The notes beneath the pieces were generated by a model. The model had not been told where the DNA came from. It was given only the letters and a program-made list of their open reading frames with translations, and searched no databases. A DNA stretch of 64,000 bases. Source: Utricularia gibba. Lineage: Eukaryota; Streptophyta; Magnoliopsida; Lamiales; Lentibulariaceae. The DNA is taken from assembly GCA_002189035.1 (NCBI GenBank), contig NEEC01000101.1:1-64000 (forward strand). The letters run 5' to 3'. Both the position numbers and the translations under genes were made by a program. This document shows, piece after piece, positions 13,202-25,636 of the stretch; within the stretch, counting starts at the first letter, position 1, and each line of letters opens with the position of its first letter.

Positions 13202-14130
13202 GTCATGCATTGTTGGGTTTTCGGCGGCTGCCTAAATGGTTTTTCAAGCAACAGCTTGCCGTTTTAAGGCGGGTGCTGTCGTTGGCAGCTTTGTAAGGGC
13301 CCAAGGTTTGGTCTGGCTCCTGAGCCCAATCGGGTCCTACTCGATGAAAATCGTGATGCATTTAATGAAGTTAGGATGTCATGAGCGCCCCAAATGGTTT
13401 TCTCAACAACCTGATTTATATTTGACGAGGTGCTCTAGGCTGGCACTAGTATCGAGCAAATGGTCGAGTCGCGCTCTGGCCCATAGTCATTTGTAGCCCG
13501 GCCAAAAAAGTGATGCATTTATTAACGTTGGGTTTTCGGCGGCTGCCTACATGCTTTTTGAGGCAAAAGTTGTCGTTTTTTGGCGGGTGCTGTTGTTGGG
13601 AACTTCGTCCGGACCCAAGGTTCGGTCTGACTTCACAGCACAATAAGGTCCCATTCGACGAAAATCGTGATACCTTTATTGAAGTTAGGATCTCATGACC
13701 CCCAAATGCTTTTTTCAACAGCATGCTTTAAACTTGAGAAGGCGCTTTTGTGGGTCACCGAGATCGGCCGGAATTCGGGTCGGGCTTGGGGACAAAGTCA
13801 GCTGTAGCCCGTCAAAAGAAGTGATGCATTTATTAACGTTGGCTTGTCGGCGGCTGCCCACATGGTTTTTAAAGCAACAGCTTGCCGTTTTAAGGCGGGT
13901 GCTGTCGTTGGCAGCTTTGTAAGGGCCCAAGGTTCGGTCTGGCTCCTGAGCCCAATCGGGTCCTACTCGATGAAAATCGTGATGCATTTGCTTTTGTTAG
14001 GATGTCATGAGAACCCCAATGGGTTTTCTCACTCTACTTTATATTTGAGAAGGCGCTCTCGGGGGTTTAGGGATTGGGCCAGAGGTCGGGTCGGGCTCAC
14101 GCCCATAGTCAGTTGTAGCCCGGAAAATAA
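13202..14130 (+). repeat. HOR 8, 6-mer (n=0)
   Basis: 929 bp. The A2/A4 monomer has gaggcaaaag, a word otherwise typical of A2, yet it is followed by B4. This places the exchange point inside or after that monomer. A1 lacks tatcaac. Confidence 0.94.
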
Positions 14131-15067
14131 GTCATGCATTTATCAACGTTGGGTTTTCGGCGGCTGCCTAAATGGTTTTTCAAGCAACAGCTTGCCGTTT
14201 TAAGGCGGGTGCTGTCGTTGGCAGCTTTGTACGGGCCCAAGGTTTGGTCTGGCTCCTGAGCCCAATCGGGTCCTACTCGATGAAAATCGTGATGCATTTA
14301 ATGAAGTTAGGATGTCATGAGCGCCCAAATGGTTTTCTCAACAACCTGATTTATATTTGACGAGGTGCTCTAGGCTGGCACTAGTATCGAGCAAATGGTC
14401 GAGTCGCGCTCTGGCCCATAGTCATTTGTAGCCCGGCCAAAAAAGTGATGCATTTATTAACGTTGGGTTTTCGGCGGCTGCCTACATGCTTTTTGAAGCA
14501 AAAGTTGTCGTTTTTTGGCGGGTGCTGTTGTTGGGAACTTCGTCCGGACCCAAGGTTCGGTCTGACTTCACAGCACAATAAGGTCCCATTCGACGAAAAT
14601 CGTGATACCTTTATTGAAGTTAGGATCTCATGACCCCCAAATGCTTTTTTCAACAGCATGCTTTAAACTTGAGAAGGCGCTTTTGTGGGTCACCGAGATC
14701 GGGCCGGAATTCGGTCGGGCTTGGGGGACAAAGTCAGCTGTAGCCCGTCAAAAGAAGTGATGCATTTATTAACGTTGGTTGTCGGCGGCTGCCCACATGG
14801 TTTTAAAGCAACAGCTTGCCGTTTTAAGGCGGGTGCTGTCGTTGGCAGCTTTGTAAGGGCCCAAGGTTCGGTCTGGCTCCTGAGCCCAATCGGGTCCTAC
14901 TCGATGAAAATCGTGATGCATTTGCTTTTGTTAGGATGTCATGAGAACCCCAATGGGTTTTCTCCACACTCTACTTTATATTTGAGAAGGCGCTCTCGGG
15001 GGTTTAGGGATTGGGCCAGAGGTCGGGTCGGGCTCACGCCCATAGTCAGTTGTAGCCCGGAAAATAA
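14131..15067 (+). repeat. HOR 9, 6-mer (n=0)
   Basis: 937 bp, nearly intact. A1 carries tttgtacgggccc, a point variant of tttgtaagggccc that recurs in scattered later copies. B5 has tttaggg. Confidence 0.95.
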
Positions 15068-16009
15068 GTCATGCATTTATCAACGTTGGGTTTTCGGCGG
15101 CTGCCTAAATGGTTTTTCAAGCAACAGCTTGCCGTTTTAAGGCGGGTGCTGTCGTTGGCAGCTTTGTACGGGCCCAAGGTTTGGTCTGGCTCCTGAGCCC
15201 AATCGGGTCCTACTCGATGAAAATCGTGATGCATTTAATGAAGTTAGGATGTCATGAGCGCCCCAAATGGTTTTCTCAACAACCTGATTTATATTTGACG
15301 AGGTGCTCTAGGCTGGCTAGTATCGAGCAAATGGTCGAGTCGCGCTCTGGCCCATAGTCATTTGTAGCCCGGCCAAAAAAGTGATGCATTTATTAACGTT
15401 GGGTTTTCGGCGGCTGCCTACATGCTTTTTGAAGGCAAAAGTTGTCGTTTTTTGGCGGGTGCTGTTGTTGGGAACTTCGTCCGGACCCAAGGTTCGGTCT
15501 GACTTCACAGCACAATAAGGTCCCATTCGACGAAAATCGTGATACCTTTATTGAAGTTAGGATCTCATGACCGCCCCAAATGCTTTTTTCAACAGCATGC
15601 TTTAAACTTGAGAAGGCGCTTTTGTGGGTCACCGAGATCGGGCCGGAATTCAGGTCGGGCTTGGGGGACAAAGTCAGCTGTAGCCCGTCAAAAGAAGTGA
15701 TGCATTTATTAACGTTGGCTTGTCGGCGGCTGCCCACATGGTTTTTAAAGCAACAGCTTGCCGTTTTAAGGCGGGTGCTGTCGTTGGCAGCTTTGTAAGG
15801 GCCCAAGGTTCGGTCTGGCTCCTGAGCCCAATCGGGTCCTACTCGATGAAAATCGTGATGCATTTGCTTTTGTTAGGATGTCATGAGAACCCCAATGGGT
15901 TTTCTCCACACTCTACTTTATATTTGAGAAGGCGCTCTCGGGGGTTTAGGGATTGGGCCAGAGGTCGGGTCGGGCTCACGCCCATAGTCAGTTGTAGCCC
16001 GGAAAATAA
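15068..16009 (+). repeat. HOR 10, 6-mer (n=0)
   Basis: 942 bp. A1 has the tacggg variant. B1 has a 3-base loss that removes the actagt site (ggctggctagtatcg near 15313). The A2/A4 monomer reads gaaggcaaaag. Confidence 0.95.
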
Positions 16010-17575
16010 GTCATGCATTTATCAACGTTGGGTTTTCGGCGGCTGCCTAAATGGTTTTTCAAGCAACAGCTTGCCGTTTTAAGGCGGGTGCTGTCGTTGG
16101 CAGCTTTACGGGCCCAAGGTTTGGTCTGGCTCCTGAGCCCAATCGGGTCCTACTCGATGAAAATCGTGATGCATTTAATGAAGTTAGGATGTCATGAGCG
16201 CCCCAAATGGTTTTCTCAACAACCTGATTTATATTTGACGAGGTGCTCTAGGCTGGCACTAGTATCGAGCAAATGGTCGAGTCGCGCTCTGGCCCATAGT
16301 CATTTGTAGCCCGGCCAAAAAAGTGATGCATTTATTAACGTTGGGTTTTCGGCGGCTGCCTACATGCTTTTTGAGGCAAAAGTTGTCGTTTTTTGGCGGG
16401 TGCTGTTGTTGGGAACTTCGTCCGGACCCAAGGTTCGGTCTGACTTCACAGCACAATAAGGTCCCATTCGACGAAAATCGTGATACCTTTTATTGCTGTT
16501 AGGATCTCATGATTACCCAAATGCTTTTTTCAACAGCATGCTATACACTTGAGAAGGCGCTTTTGTGGGTCACCGAGATCGGCCCGGAATTCGGGTCGAG
16601 CTCGGGCCCAAAGTCAGCTGTAGCCCGATAAAAGAAGTGATGCATTTATTAACGTTGGGTTGTCGGCGGCTGCCCATGGTTTTTCAAGCAACAGCTTGCC
16701 GTTTTAAGGCGGGTGCTGTCGTTGACAGCTTTGTAAGGGCCCAAGGTTTGGTCTGGCTCCTGAGCCCAATCGGGTCCTACTCGATGAAAATCGTGATGCA
16801 TTTAATGAAGTTAGGATGTCATGAGCGCCCCAAATGGTTTTCTCAACAACCTGATTTATATTTGACGAGGTGCTCTAGGCTGGCACTAGTATCGAGCAAA
16901 TGGTCGAGTCGCGCTCTGGCCCATAGTCATTTGTAGCCTGGTCAAAAAAGCGATGCATTTATTAACGTTGGGTTTTCGGCGGCTGCCTACATGCTTTTTG
17001 AAGCAAAAGTTGTCGTTTTTTGGCGGGTGCTGTTGTTGGGAACTTCGTCCGGACCCAAGGTTCGGTCTGACTTCACAGCACAATAAGGTCCCATTCGACG
17101 AATCGTGATACCTTTATTGAAGTTAGGATCTCATGACCGCCCCAAATGCTTTTTTCAACAGCATGCTTTAAACTTGAGAAGGCGCTTTTGTGGGTCACCG
17201 AGATCGGGCCGGAATTCAGGTCGGGCTTGGGGGACAAAGTCAGCTGTAGCCCGTCAAAAGAAGTGATGCATTTATTAACGTTGGCTTGTCGGCGGCTGCC
17301 CACATGGTTTTAAAGCAACAGCTTGCCGTTTTAAGGCGGGTGCTGTCGTTGGCAGCTTTGTAAGGGCCCAAGGTTCGGTCTGGCTCCTGAGCCCAATCGG
17401 GTCCTACTCGATGAAAATCGTGATGCATTTGCTTTTGTTAGGATGTCATGAGAACCCCAATGGGTTTTCTCCACACTCTACTTTATATTTGAGAAGGCGC
17501 TCTCGGGGGTTTTAGGGATTGGGCCAGAGGTCGGGTCGGGCTCACGCCCATAGTCAGTTGTAGCCCGGAAAATAA
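16010..17575 (+). repeat. HOR 11, 10-mer (n=1)
   Basis: 1566 bp. B2 tag gctgtt, A3 gttgacag, B3 end cctggtcaaaaaagcg. A2 is gaggc and A4 gaagc, so the two can be told apart here. Confidence 0.95.
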
Positions 17576-18448
17576 GTCATGCATTTATCAACGTTGGGTT
17601 TTCGGCGGCTGCCTAAATGGTTTTTCAAGCAACAGCTTGCCGTTTTAAGGCGGGTGCTGTCGTTGGCAGCTTTGTACGGGCCCAGGTTTGGTCTGGCTCC
17701 TGAGCCCAATCGGGTCTACTCGATGAAAATCGTGATGCATTTAATGAAGTTAGGATGTCATGAGCGCCCCAAATGGTTTTCAACAACCTGATTTATATTT
17801 GACGAGGTCTAGGCTGGCACTAGTATCGAGCAAATGGTCGAGTCGCGCTCTGGCCCATAGTCATTTGTAGCCCGGCCAAAAAAGTGATGCATTTATTAAC
17901 GTTGGGTTTTCGGCGGCTGCCTACATGCTTTTTGAAGCAAAAGTTGTCGTTTTTTGGCGGGTGCTGTTGTTGGGAACTTCGTCCGGACCCAAGGTTCGGT
18001 CTGACTTCACAGCACAATAAGGTCCCATTCGACGAAAATCGTGATACCTTTATTGAAGTTAGGATCTCATGACCGCCCCAAATGCTTTTTTCAACAGCAT
18101 GCTTTAACTTGAGAAGGCGCTTTTGTGGGTCACCGAGATCGGGCCGGAATTCGGTCGGCTCGGGGGCAAAGTCAGCTGTAGCCCGAAAAGAAGTGATGCA
18201 TTTATTAACGTTGGGTTGTCGGCGGCTGCCCACATGGTTTTAAAGCAACAGCTTGCCGTTTTAAGGCGGGTGCTGTCGTTGGCAGCTTTGTAAGGGCCCA
18301 AGGTTCGGTCTGGCTCCTGAGCCCAATCGGGTCCTACTCGATGAAAATCGTGATGCATTTGCTTTTGTTAGGATGTCATGTGGGTTTTCTCCGAGAAGGC
18401 GCTCTTTCCAGAGGTCGGGTCGGGCTGCCCATAGTCAGTTGTAGCCCG
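17576..18448 (+). repeat. HOR 12, 6-mer (n=0), eroded
   Basis: About 873 bp, the shortest copy. Small losses occur in A1, B1 and B4, and B5 is cut hard (18380-18448), losing the cacactctacttt stretch and part of its tail. The right boundary is uncertain by a few bases. Confidence 0.92.
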
Positions 18449-18500
18449 CCGCATTTATCAACGCGGCGCTGCCTAAATGGTTTTTCAAGCAACAAAGGCG
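18375..18500 (+). other. Deletion-rich patch, B5-A1 junction of HOR 12/13
   Basis: Several separate losses occur within 125 bases: agaaccccaa, cacactctac, parts of the gggggtttaggg tail, gaaaataagtcat, and cagcttgccgtttt of A1. Order of surviving words is kept. Confidence 0.85.
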
Positions 18501-19364
18501 GGTGCTGTCGTTGGCAGCTTTGTAGGGCCCAAGGTTTGGTCTGGCTCCTGAGCCCAATCGGGTCCTACTCGATGAAAATCGTGATGCATTTAATGAAGTT
18601 AGGATGTCATGAGCGCCCCAAATGGTTTTCTCAACAACCTGATTTATATTTGACGAGGTGCTCTAGGCTGGCACTAGTATCGAGCAAATGGTCGAGTCGC
18701 GCTCTGGCCCATAGTCATTTGTAGCCCGGCCAAAAAAGTGATGCATTTATTAACGTTGGGTTTTCGGCGGCTGCCTACATGCTTTTTGAAGCAAAAGTTG
18801 TCGTTTTTTGGCGGGTGCTGTTGTTGGGAACTTCGTCCGGACCCAAGGTTCGGTCTGACTTCACAGCACAATAAGGTCCCATTCGACGAAAATCGTGATA
18901 CCTTTATTGAAGTTAGGATCTCATGACCGCCCCAAATGCTTTTTTCAACAGCATGCTTTAAACTTGAGAAGGCGCTTTTGTGGGTCACCGAGATCGGGCC
19001 GGAATTCAGGTCGGGCTTGGGGGACAAAGTCAGCTGTAGCCCGTCAAAAGAAGTGATGCATTTATTAACGTTGGCTTGTCGGCGGCTGCCCATGGTTTTT
19101 AAAGCAACAGCTTGCCGTTTTAAGGCGGGTGCTGTCGTTGGCAGCTTTGTAAGGGCCCAAGGTTCGGTCTGGCTCCTGAGCCCAATCGGGTCCTACTCGA
19201 TGAAAATCGTGATGCATTTGCTTTTGTTAGGATGTCATGAGAACCCCAATGGGTTTTCTCCACACTCTACTTTATATTTGAGAAGGCGCTCTCGGGGGGT
19301 TTAGGGATTGGGCCAGAGGTCGGGTCGGGCTCACGCCCATAGTCAGTTGTAGCCCGGAAAATAA
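18449..19364 (+). repeat. HOR 13, 6-mer (n=0)
   Basis: About 916 bp. A1 starts in a damaged patch (gcatttatcaacgcggcgct) and has also lost cagcttgccgtttt near 18494. The rest is intact. Confidence 0.92.
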
Positions 19365-20933
19365 GTCATGCATTTATCAACGTTGGGTTTTCGGCGGCTG
19401 CCTAAATGGTTTTTCAAGCAACAGCTTGCCGTTTTAAGGCGGGTGCTGTCGTTGGCAGCTTTGTACGGGCCCAAGGTTTGGTCTGGCTCCTGAGCCCAAT
19501 CGGGTCCTACTCGATGAAAATCGTGATGCATTTAATGAAGTTAGGATGTCATGAGCGCCCCAAATGGTTTTCTCAACAACCTGATTTATATTTGACGAGG
19601 TGCTCTAGGCTGGCACTAGTATCGAGCAAATGGTCGAGTCGCGCTCTGGCCCATAGTCATTTGTAGCCCGGCCAAAAAAGTGATGCATTTATTAACGTTG
19701 GGTTTTCGGCGGCTGCCTACATGCTTTTTGAAGGCAAAAGTTGTCGTTTTTTTGGCGGTGCTGTTGTTGGGAACTTCGTCCGGACCCAAGGTTCGGTCTG
19801 ACTTCACAGCACAATAAGGTCCCATTCGACGAAAATCGTGATACCTTTATTGCTGTTAGGATCTCATGATTACCCCAAATGCTTTTTTCAACAGCATGCT
19901 ATACACTTGAGAAGGCGCTTTTGTGGGTCACCGAGATCGGCCCGGAATTCGGGTCGAGCTCGGGCCCAAAGTCAGCTGTAGCCCGATAAAAGAAGTGATG
20001 CATTTATTAACGTTGGGTTGTCGGCGGCTGCCCACATGGTTTTTCAAGCAACAGCTTGCCGTTTTAAGGCGGGTGCTGTCGTTGACAGCTTTGTAAGGGC
20101 CCAAGGTTTGGTCTGGCTCCTGAGCCCAATCGGGTCCTACTCGATGAAAATCGTGATGCATTTAATGAAGTTAGGATGTCATGAGCGCCCAAATGGTTTT
20201 CTCAACAACCTGATTTATATTTGACGAGGTGCTCTAGGCTGGCACTAGTATCGAGCAAATGGTCGAGTCGCGCTCTGGCCCATAGTCATTTGTAGCCTGG
20301 TCAAAAAAGCGATGCATTTATTAACGTTGGGTTTTCGGCGGCTGCCTACATGCTTTTTGAAGCAAAAGTTGTCGTTTTTTGGCGGGTGCTGTTGTTGGGA
20401 ACTTCGTCCGGACCCAAGGTTCGGTCTGACTTCACAGCACAATAAGGTCCCATTCGACGAAAATCGTGATACCTTTATTGAAGTTAGGATCTCATGACCG
20501 CCCCAAATGCTTTTTTCAACAGCATGCTTTAAACTTGAGAAGGCGCTTTTGTGGGTCACCGAGATCGGGCCGGAATTCAGGTCGGGCTTGGGGACAAAGT
20601 CAGCTGTAGCCCGTCAAAAGAGTGATGCATTTATTAACGTTGGCTTGTCGGCGGCTGCCCACATGGTTTTTAAAGCAACAGCTTGCCGTTTTAAGGCGGG
20701 TGCTGTCGTTGGCAGCTTTGTAAGGGCCCAAGGTTCGGTCTGGCTCCTGAGCCCAATCGGGTCCTACTCGATGAAAATCGTGATGCATTTGCTTTTGTTA
20801 GGATGTCATGAGAACCCAATGGGTTTTCTCCACACTCTACTTTATATTTGAGAAGGCGCTCTCGGGGGTTTAGGGATTGGGCCAGAGGTCGGGTCGGGCT
20901 CACGCCCATAGTCAGTTGTAGCCCGGAAAATAA
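19365..20933 (+). repeat. HOR 14, 10-mer (n=1)
   Basis: 1569 bp. First of seven consecutive 10-mers. B2 tag gctgtt, A3 gttgacag, B3 end cctggtc, A1 tacggg. Confidence 0.95.
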
Positions 20934-22504
20934 GTCATGCATTTATCAACGTTGGGTTTTCGGCGGCTGCCTAAATGGTTTTTCAAGCAACAGCTTGCCG
21001 TTTTAAGGCGGGTGCTGTCGTTGGCAGCTTTGTACGGGCCCAAGGTTTGGTCTGGCTCCTGAGCCCAATCGGGTCCTACTCGATGAAAATCGTGATGCAT
21101 TTAATGAAGTTAGGATGTCATGAGCGCCCCAAATGGTTTTCTCAACAACCTGATTTATATTTGACGAGGTGCTCTAGGCTGGCACTAGTATCGAGCAAAT
21201 GGTCGAGTCGCGCTCTGGCCCATAGTCATTTGTAGCCCGGCCAAAAAAGTGATGCATTTATTAACGTTGGGTTTTCGGCGGCTGCCTACATGCTTTTTGA
21301 AGCAAAAGTTGTCGTTTTTTTGGCGGGTGCTGTTGTTGGGAACTTCGTCCGGACCCAAGGTTCGGTCTGACTTCACAGCACAATAAGGTCCCATTCGACG
21401 AAAATCGTGATACCTTTATTGCTGTTAGGATCTCATGATTACCCCAAATGCTTTTTTCAACAGCATGCTATACACTTGAGAAGGCGCTTTTGTGGGTCAC
21501 CGAGATCGGCCCGGAATTCGGGTCGAGCTCGGGCCCAAAGTCAGCTGTAGCCCGATAAAAGAAGTGATGCATTTATTAACGTTGGGTTGTCGGCGGCTGC
21601 CCATGGTTTTTCAAGCAACAGCTTGCCGTTTTAAGGCGGGTGCTGTCGTTGACAGCTTTGTAAGGGCCCAAGGTTTGGTCTGGCTCCTGAGCCCAATCGG
21701 GTCCTACTCGATGAAAATCGTGATGCATTTAATGAAGTTAGGATGTCATGAGCGCCCCAAATGGTTTTCTCAACAACCTGATTTATATTTGACGAGGTGC
21801 TCTAGGCTGGCACTAGTATCGAGCAAATGGTCGAGTCGCGCTCTGGCCCATAGTCATTTGTAGCCTGGTCAAAAAAGCGATGCATTTATTAACGTTGGGT
21901 TTTCGGCGGCTGCCTACATGCTTTTTGAAGCAAAAGTTGTCGTTTTTTGGCGGGTGCTGTTGTTGGGAACTTCGTCCGGACCCAAGGTTCGGTCTGACTT
22001 CACAGCACAATAAGGTCCCATTCGACGAAAATCGTGATACCTTTATTGAAGTTAGGATCTCATGACCGCCCCAAATGCTTTTTTCAACAGCATGCTTTAA
22101 ACTTGAGAAGGCGCTTTTGTGGGTCCCGAGATCGGGCCGGAATTCAGGTCGGGCTTGGGGACAAAGTCAGCTGTAGCCCGTCAAAAGAAGTGATGCATTT
22201 ATTAACGTTGGCTTGTCGGCGGCTGCCCACATGGTTTTTAAAGCAACAGCTTGCCGTTTTAAGGCGGGTGCTGTCGTTGGCAGCTTTGTAAGGGCCCAAG
22301 GTTCGGTCTGGCTCCTGAGCCCAATCGGGTCCTACTCGATGAAAATCGTGATGCATTTGCTTTTGTTAGGATGTCATGAGAACCCCAATGGGTTTTCTCC
22401 CACACTCTACTTTATATTTGAGAAGGCGCTCTCGGGGGGTTTAGGGATTGGGCCAGAGGTCGGGTCGGGCTCACGCCCATAGTCAGTTGTAGCCCGGAAA
22501 ATAA
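20934..22504 (+). repeat. HOR 15, 10-mer (n=1)
   Basis: 1571 bp, the longest 10-mer. Same marker set as HOR 14 (gctgtt, gacag, cctggtc, tacggg). A3 reads gcccatgg where most copies read gcccacatgg (near 21600); the same shortened word is found in HOR 11 (16674) and in A5 of HOR 13 (19089). Confidence 0.95.
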
Positions 22505-24071
22505 GTCATGCATTTATCAACGTTGGTTTTCGGCGGCTGCCTAAATGGTTTTTCAAGCAACAGCTTGCCGTTTTAAGGCGGGTGCTGTCGTTGGCAGCTT
22601 TGTAAGGGCCCAAGGTTTGGTCTGGCTCCTGAGCCCAATCGGGTCCTACTCGATGAAAATCGTGATGCATTTAATGAAGTTAGGATGTCATGAGCGCCCC
22701 AAATGGTTTTTCTCAACAACCTGATTTATATTTGACGAGGTGCTCTAGGCTGGCACTAGTATCGAGCAAATGGTCGAGTCGCGCTCTGGCCCATAGTCAT
22801 TTGTAGCCCGGCCAAAAAAGTGATGCATTTATTAACGTTGGGTTTTCGGCGGCTGCCTACATGCTTTTTGAAGCAAAAGTTGTCGTTTTTTGGCGGGTGC
22901 TGTTGTTGGGAACTTCGTCCGGACCCAAGGTTCGGTCTGACTTCACAGCACAATAAGGTCCCATTCGACGAAAATCGTGATACCTTTATTGCTGTTAGGA
23001 TCTCATGATTACCCCAAATGCTTTTTTCAACAGCATGCTATACACTTGAGAAGGCGCTTTTGTGGGTCACCGAGATCGGCCCGGAATTCGGGTCGAGCTC
23101 GGGCCCAAAGTCAGCTGTAGCCCGATAAAAGAAGTGATGCATTTATTAACGTTGGGTTGTCGGCGGCTGCCCACATGGTTTTTCAAGCAACAGCTTGCCG
23201 TTTTAAGGGGGGCTGTCGTTGACAGCTTTGTAAGGGCCCAAGGTTTGGTCTGGCTCCTGAGCCCAATCGGGTCCTACTCGATGAAAATCGTGATGCATTT
23301 AATGAAGTTAGGATGTCATGAGCGCCCAAATGGTTTTCTCAACAACCTGATTTATATTTGACGAGGTGCTCTAGGCTGGCACTAGTATCGAGCAAATGGT
23401 CGAGTCGCGCTCTGGCCCATAGTCATTTGTAGCCCGGTCCAAAAAAGTGATGCATTTATTAACGTTGGGTTTTCGGCGGCTGCCTACATGCTTTTTCAAG
23501 CAAAAGTTGTCGTTTTTTGGCGGTGCTGTTGTTGGGAACTTCGTCCGGACCCAAGGTTCGGTCTGACTTCACAGCACAATAAGGTCCCATTCGACGAAAA
23601 TCGTGATACCTTTATTGAAGTTAGGATCTCATGACCGCCCCAAATGCTTTTTTCAACAGCATGCTTTAAACTTGAGAAGGCGCTTTTGTGGGTCACCGAG
23701 ATCGGGCCGGAATTCAGGTCGGGCTTGGGGGACAAAGTCAGCTGTAGCCCGTCAAAAGAAGTGATGCATTTATTAACGTTGGCTTGTCGGCGGCTGCCCA
23801 CATGGTTTTTCAAGCAACAGCTTGCCGTTTTAAGGCGGGTGCTGTCGTTGGCAGCTTTGTAAGGGCCAAGGTTCGGTCTGGCTCCTGAGCCCAATCGGGT
23901 CCTACTCGATGAAAATCGTGATGCATTTGCTTTTGTTAGGATGTCATGAGAACCCCAATGGGTTTTCTCCACACTCTACTTTATATTTGAGAAGGCGCTC
24001 TCGGGGGTTTAGGGATTGGGCCAGAGGTCGGGTCGGGCTCACGCCCATAGTCAGTTGTAGCCCGGAAAATA
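22505..24071 (+). repeat. HOR 16, 10-mer (n=1)
   Basis: 1567 bp. B2 tag gctgtt. A3 has a damaged aaggggggctgtcg (near 23207). B3 ends cccggtcc, and A4 has caagcaaaag, intermediate between the two A2/A4 types. Confidence 0.95.
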
Positions 24072-25636
24072 GTCATGCATTTATCAACGTTGGGTTTTCG
24101 GCGGCTGCCTAATGGTTTTTCAAGCAACAGCTTGCCGTTTTAAGGCGGGTGCTGTCGTTGGCAGCTTTGTACGGGCCCAAGGTTTGGTCTGGCTCCTGAG
24201 CCCAATCGGGTCCTACTCGATGAAAATCGTGATGCATTTAATGAAGTTAGGATGTCATGAGCGCCCCAAATGGTTTTCTCAACAACCTGATTTATATTTG
24301 ACGAGGTGCTCTAGGCTGGCACTAGTATCGAGCAAATGGTCGAGTCGCGCTCTGGCCCATAGTCATTTGTAGCCCGGCCAAAAAAGTGATGCATTTATTA
24401 ACGTTGGGTTTTCGGCGGCTGCCTACATGCTTTTTGAGGCAAAAGTTGTCGTTTTTTGGCGGGTGCTGTTGTTGGGAACTTCGTCCGGACCCAAGGTTCG
24501 GTCTGACTTCACAGCACAATAAGGTCCCATTCGACGAAAATCGTGATACCTTTATTGCTGTTAGGATCTCATGATTACCCCAAATGCTTTTTTCAACAGC
24601 ATGCTATACACTTGAGAAGGCGCTTTTGTGGTCACCGAGATCGGCCCGGAATTCGGGTCGAGCTCGGGCCCAAAGTCAGCTGTAGCCCGATAAAAGAAGT
24701 GATGCATTTATTAACGTTGGGTTGTCGGCGGCTGCCCACATGGTTTTTCAAGCAACAGCTTGCCGTTTTAAGGCGGGTGCTGTCGTTGACAGCTTTGTAA
24801 GGGCCCAAGGTTTGGTCTGGCTCCTGAGCCCAATCGGGTCCTACTCGATGAAAATCGTGATGCATTTAATGAAGTTAGGATGTCATGAGCGCCCCAAATG
24901 GTTTTCTCAACAACCTGATTTATATTTGACGAGGTGCTCTAGGCTGGCACTAGTATCGAGCAAATGGTCGAGTCGCGCTCTGGCCCATAGTCATTTGTAG
25001 CCTGGTCAAAAAGCGATGCATTTATTAACGTTGGGTTTTCGGCGGCTGCCTACATGCTTTTTGAAGCAAAAGTTGTCGTTTTTTTGGGGTGCTGTTGTTG
25101 GGAACTTCGTCCGGACCCAAGGTTCGGTCTGACTTCACAGCACAATAAGGTCCCATTCGACGAAAATCGTGATACCTTTATTGAAGTTAGGATCTCATGA
25201 CCGCCCCAAATGCTTTTTTCAACAGCATGCTTTAAACTTGAGAAGGCGCTTTTGTGGGTCACCGAGATCGGGCCGGAATTCAGGTCGGGCTTGGGGACAA
25301 AGTCAGCTGTAGCCCGTCAAAAGAAGTGATGCATTTATTAACGTTGGCTTGTCGGCGGCTGCCACATGGTTTTTAAAGCAACAGCTTGCCGTTTTAAGGC
25401 GGGTGCTGTCGTTGGCAGCTTTGTAAGGGCCCAAGGTTCGGTCTGGCTCCTGAGCCCAATCGGGTCCTACTCGATGAAAATCGTGATGCATTTGCTTTTG
25501 TTAGGATGTCATGAGAACCCCAATGGGTTTTCTCCACACTCTACTTTATATTTGAGAAGGCGCTCTCGGGGGGTTTAGGGATTGGGCCAGAGGTCGGGTC
25601 GGGCTCACGCCCATAGTCAGTTGTAGCGGAAAATAA
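24072..25636 (+). repeat. HOR 17, 10-mer (n=1)
   Basis: 1565 bp. B2 tag gctgtt, A2 gaggcaaaag, A3 gttgacag, B3 end cctggtc, A1 tacggg. Confidence 0.95.

Noticed and set aside
15000-15012. Telomere-like heptamer tttaggg in B5 of many mid-window copies.
   Set aside because: It is a single heptamer per HOR, never in tandem, and aligns with ttttggg or tttggg in the flank copies, so it is a point variant and not telomeric DNA. It was kept only as a haplotype marker.
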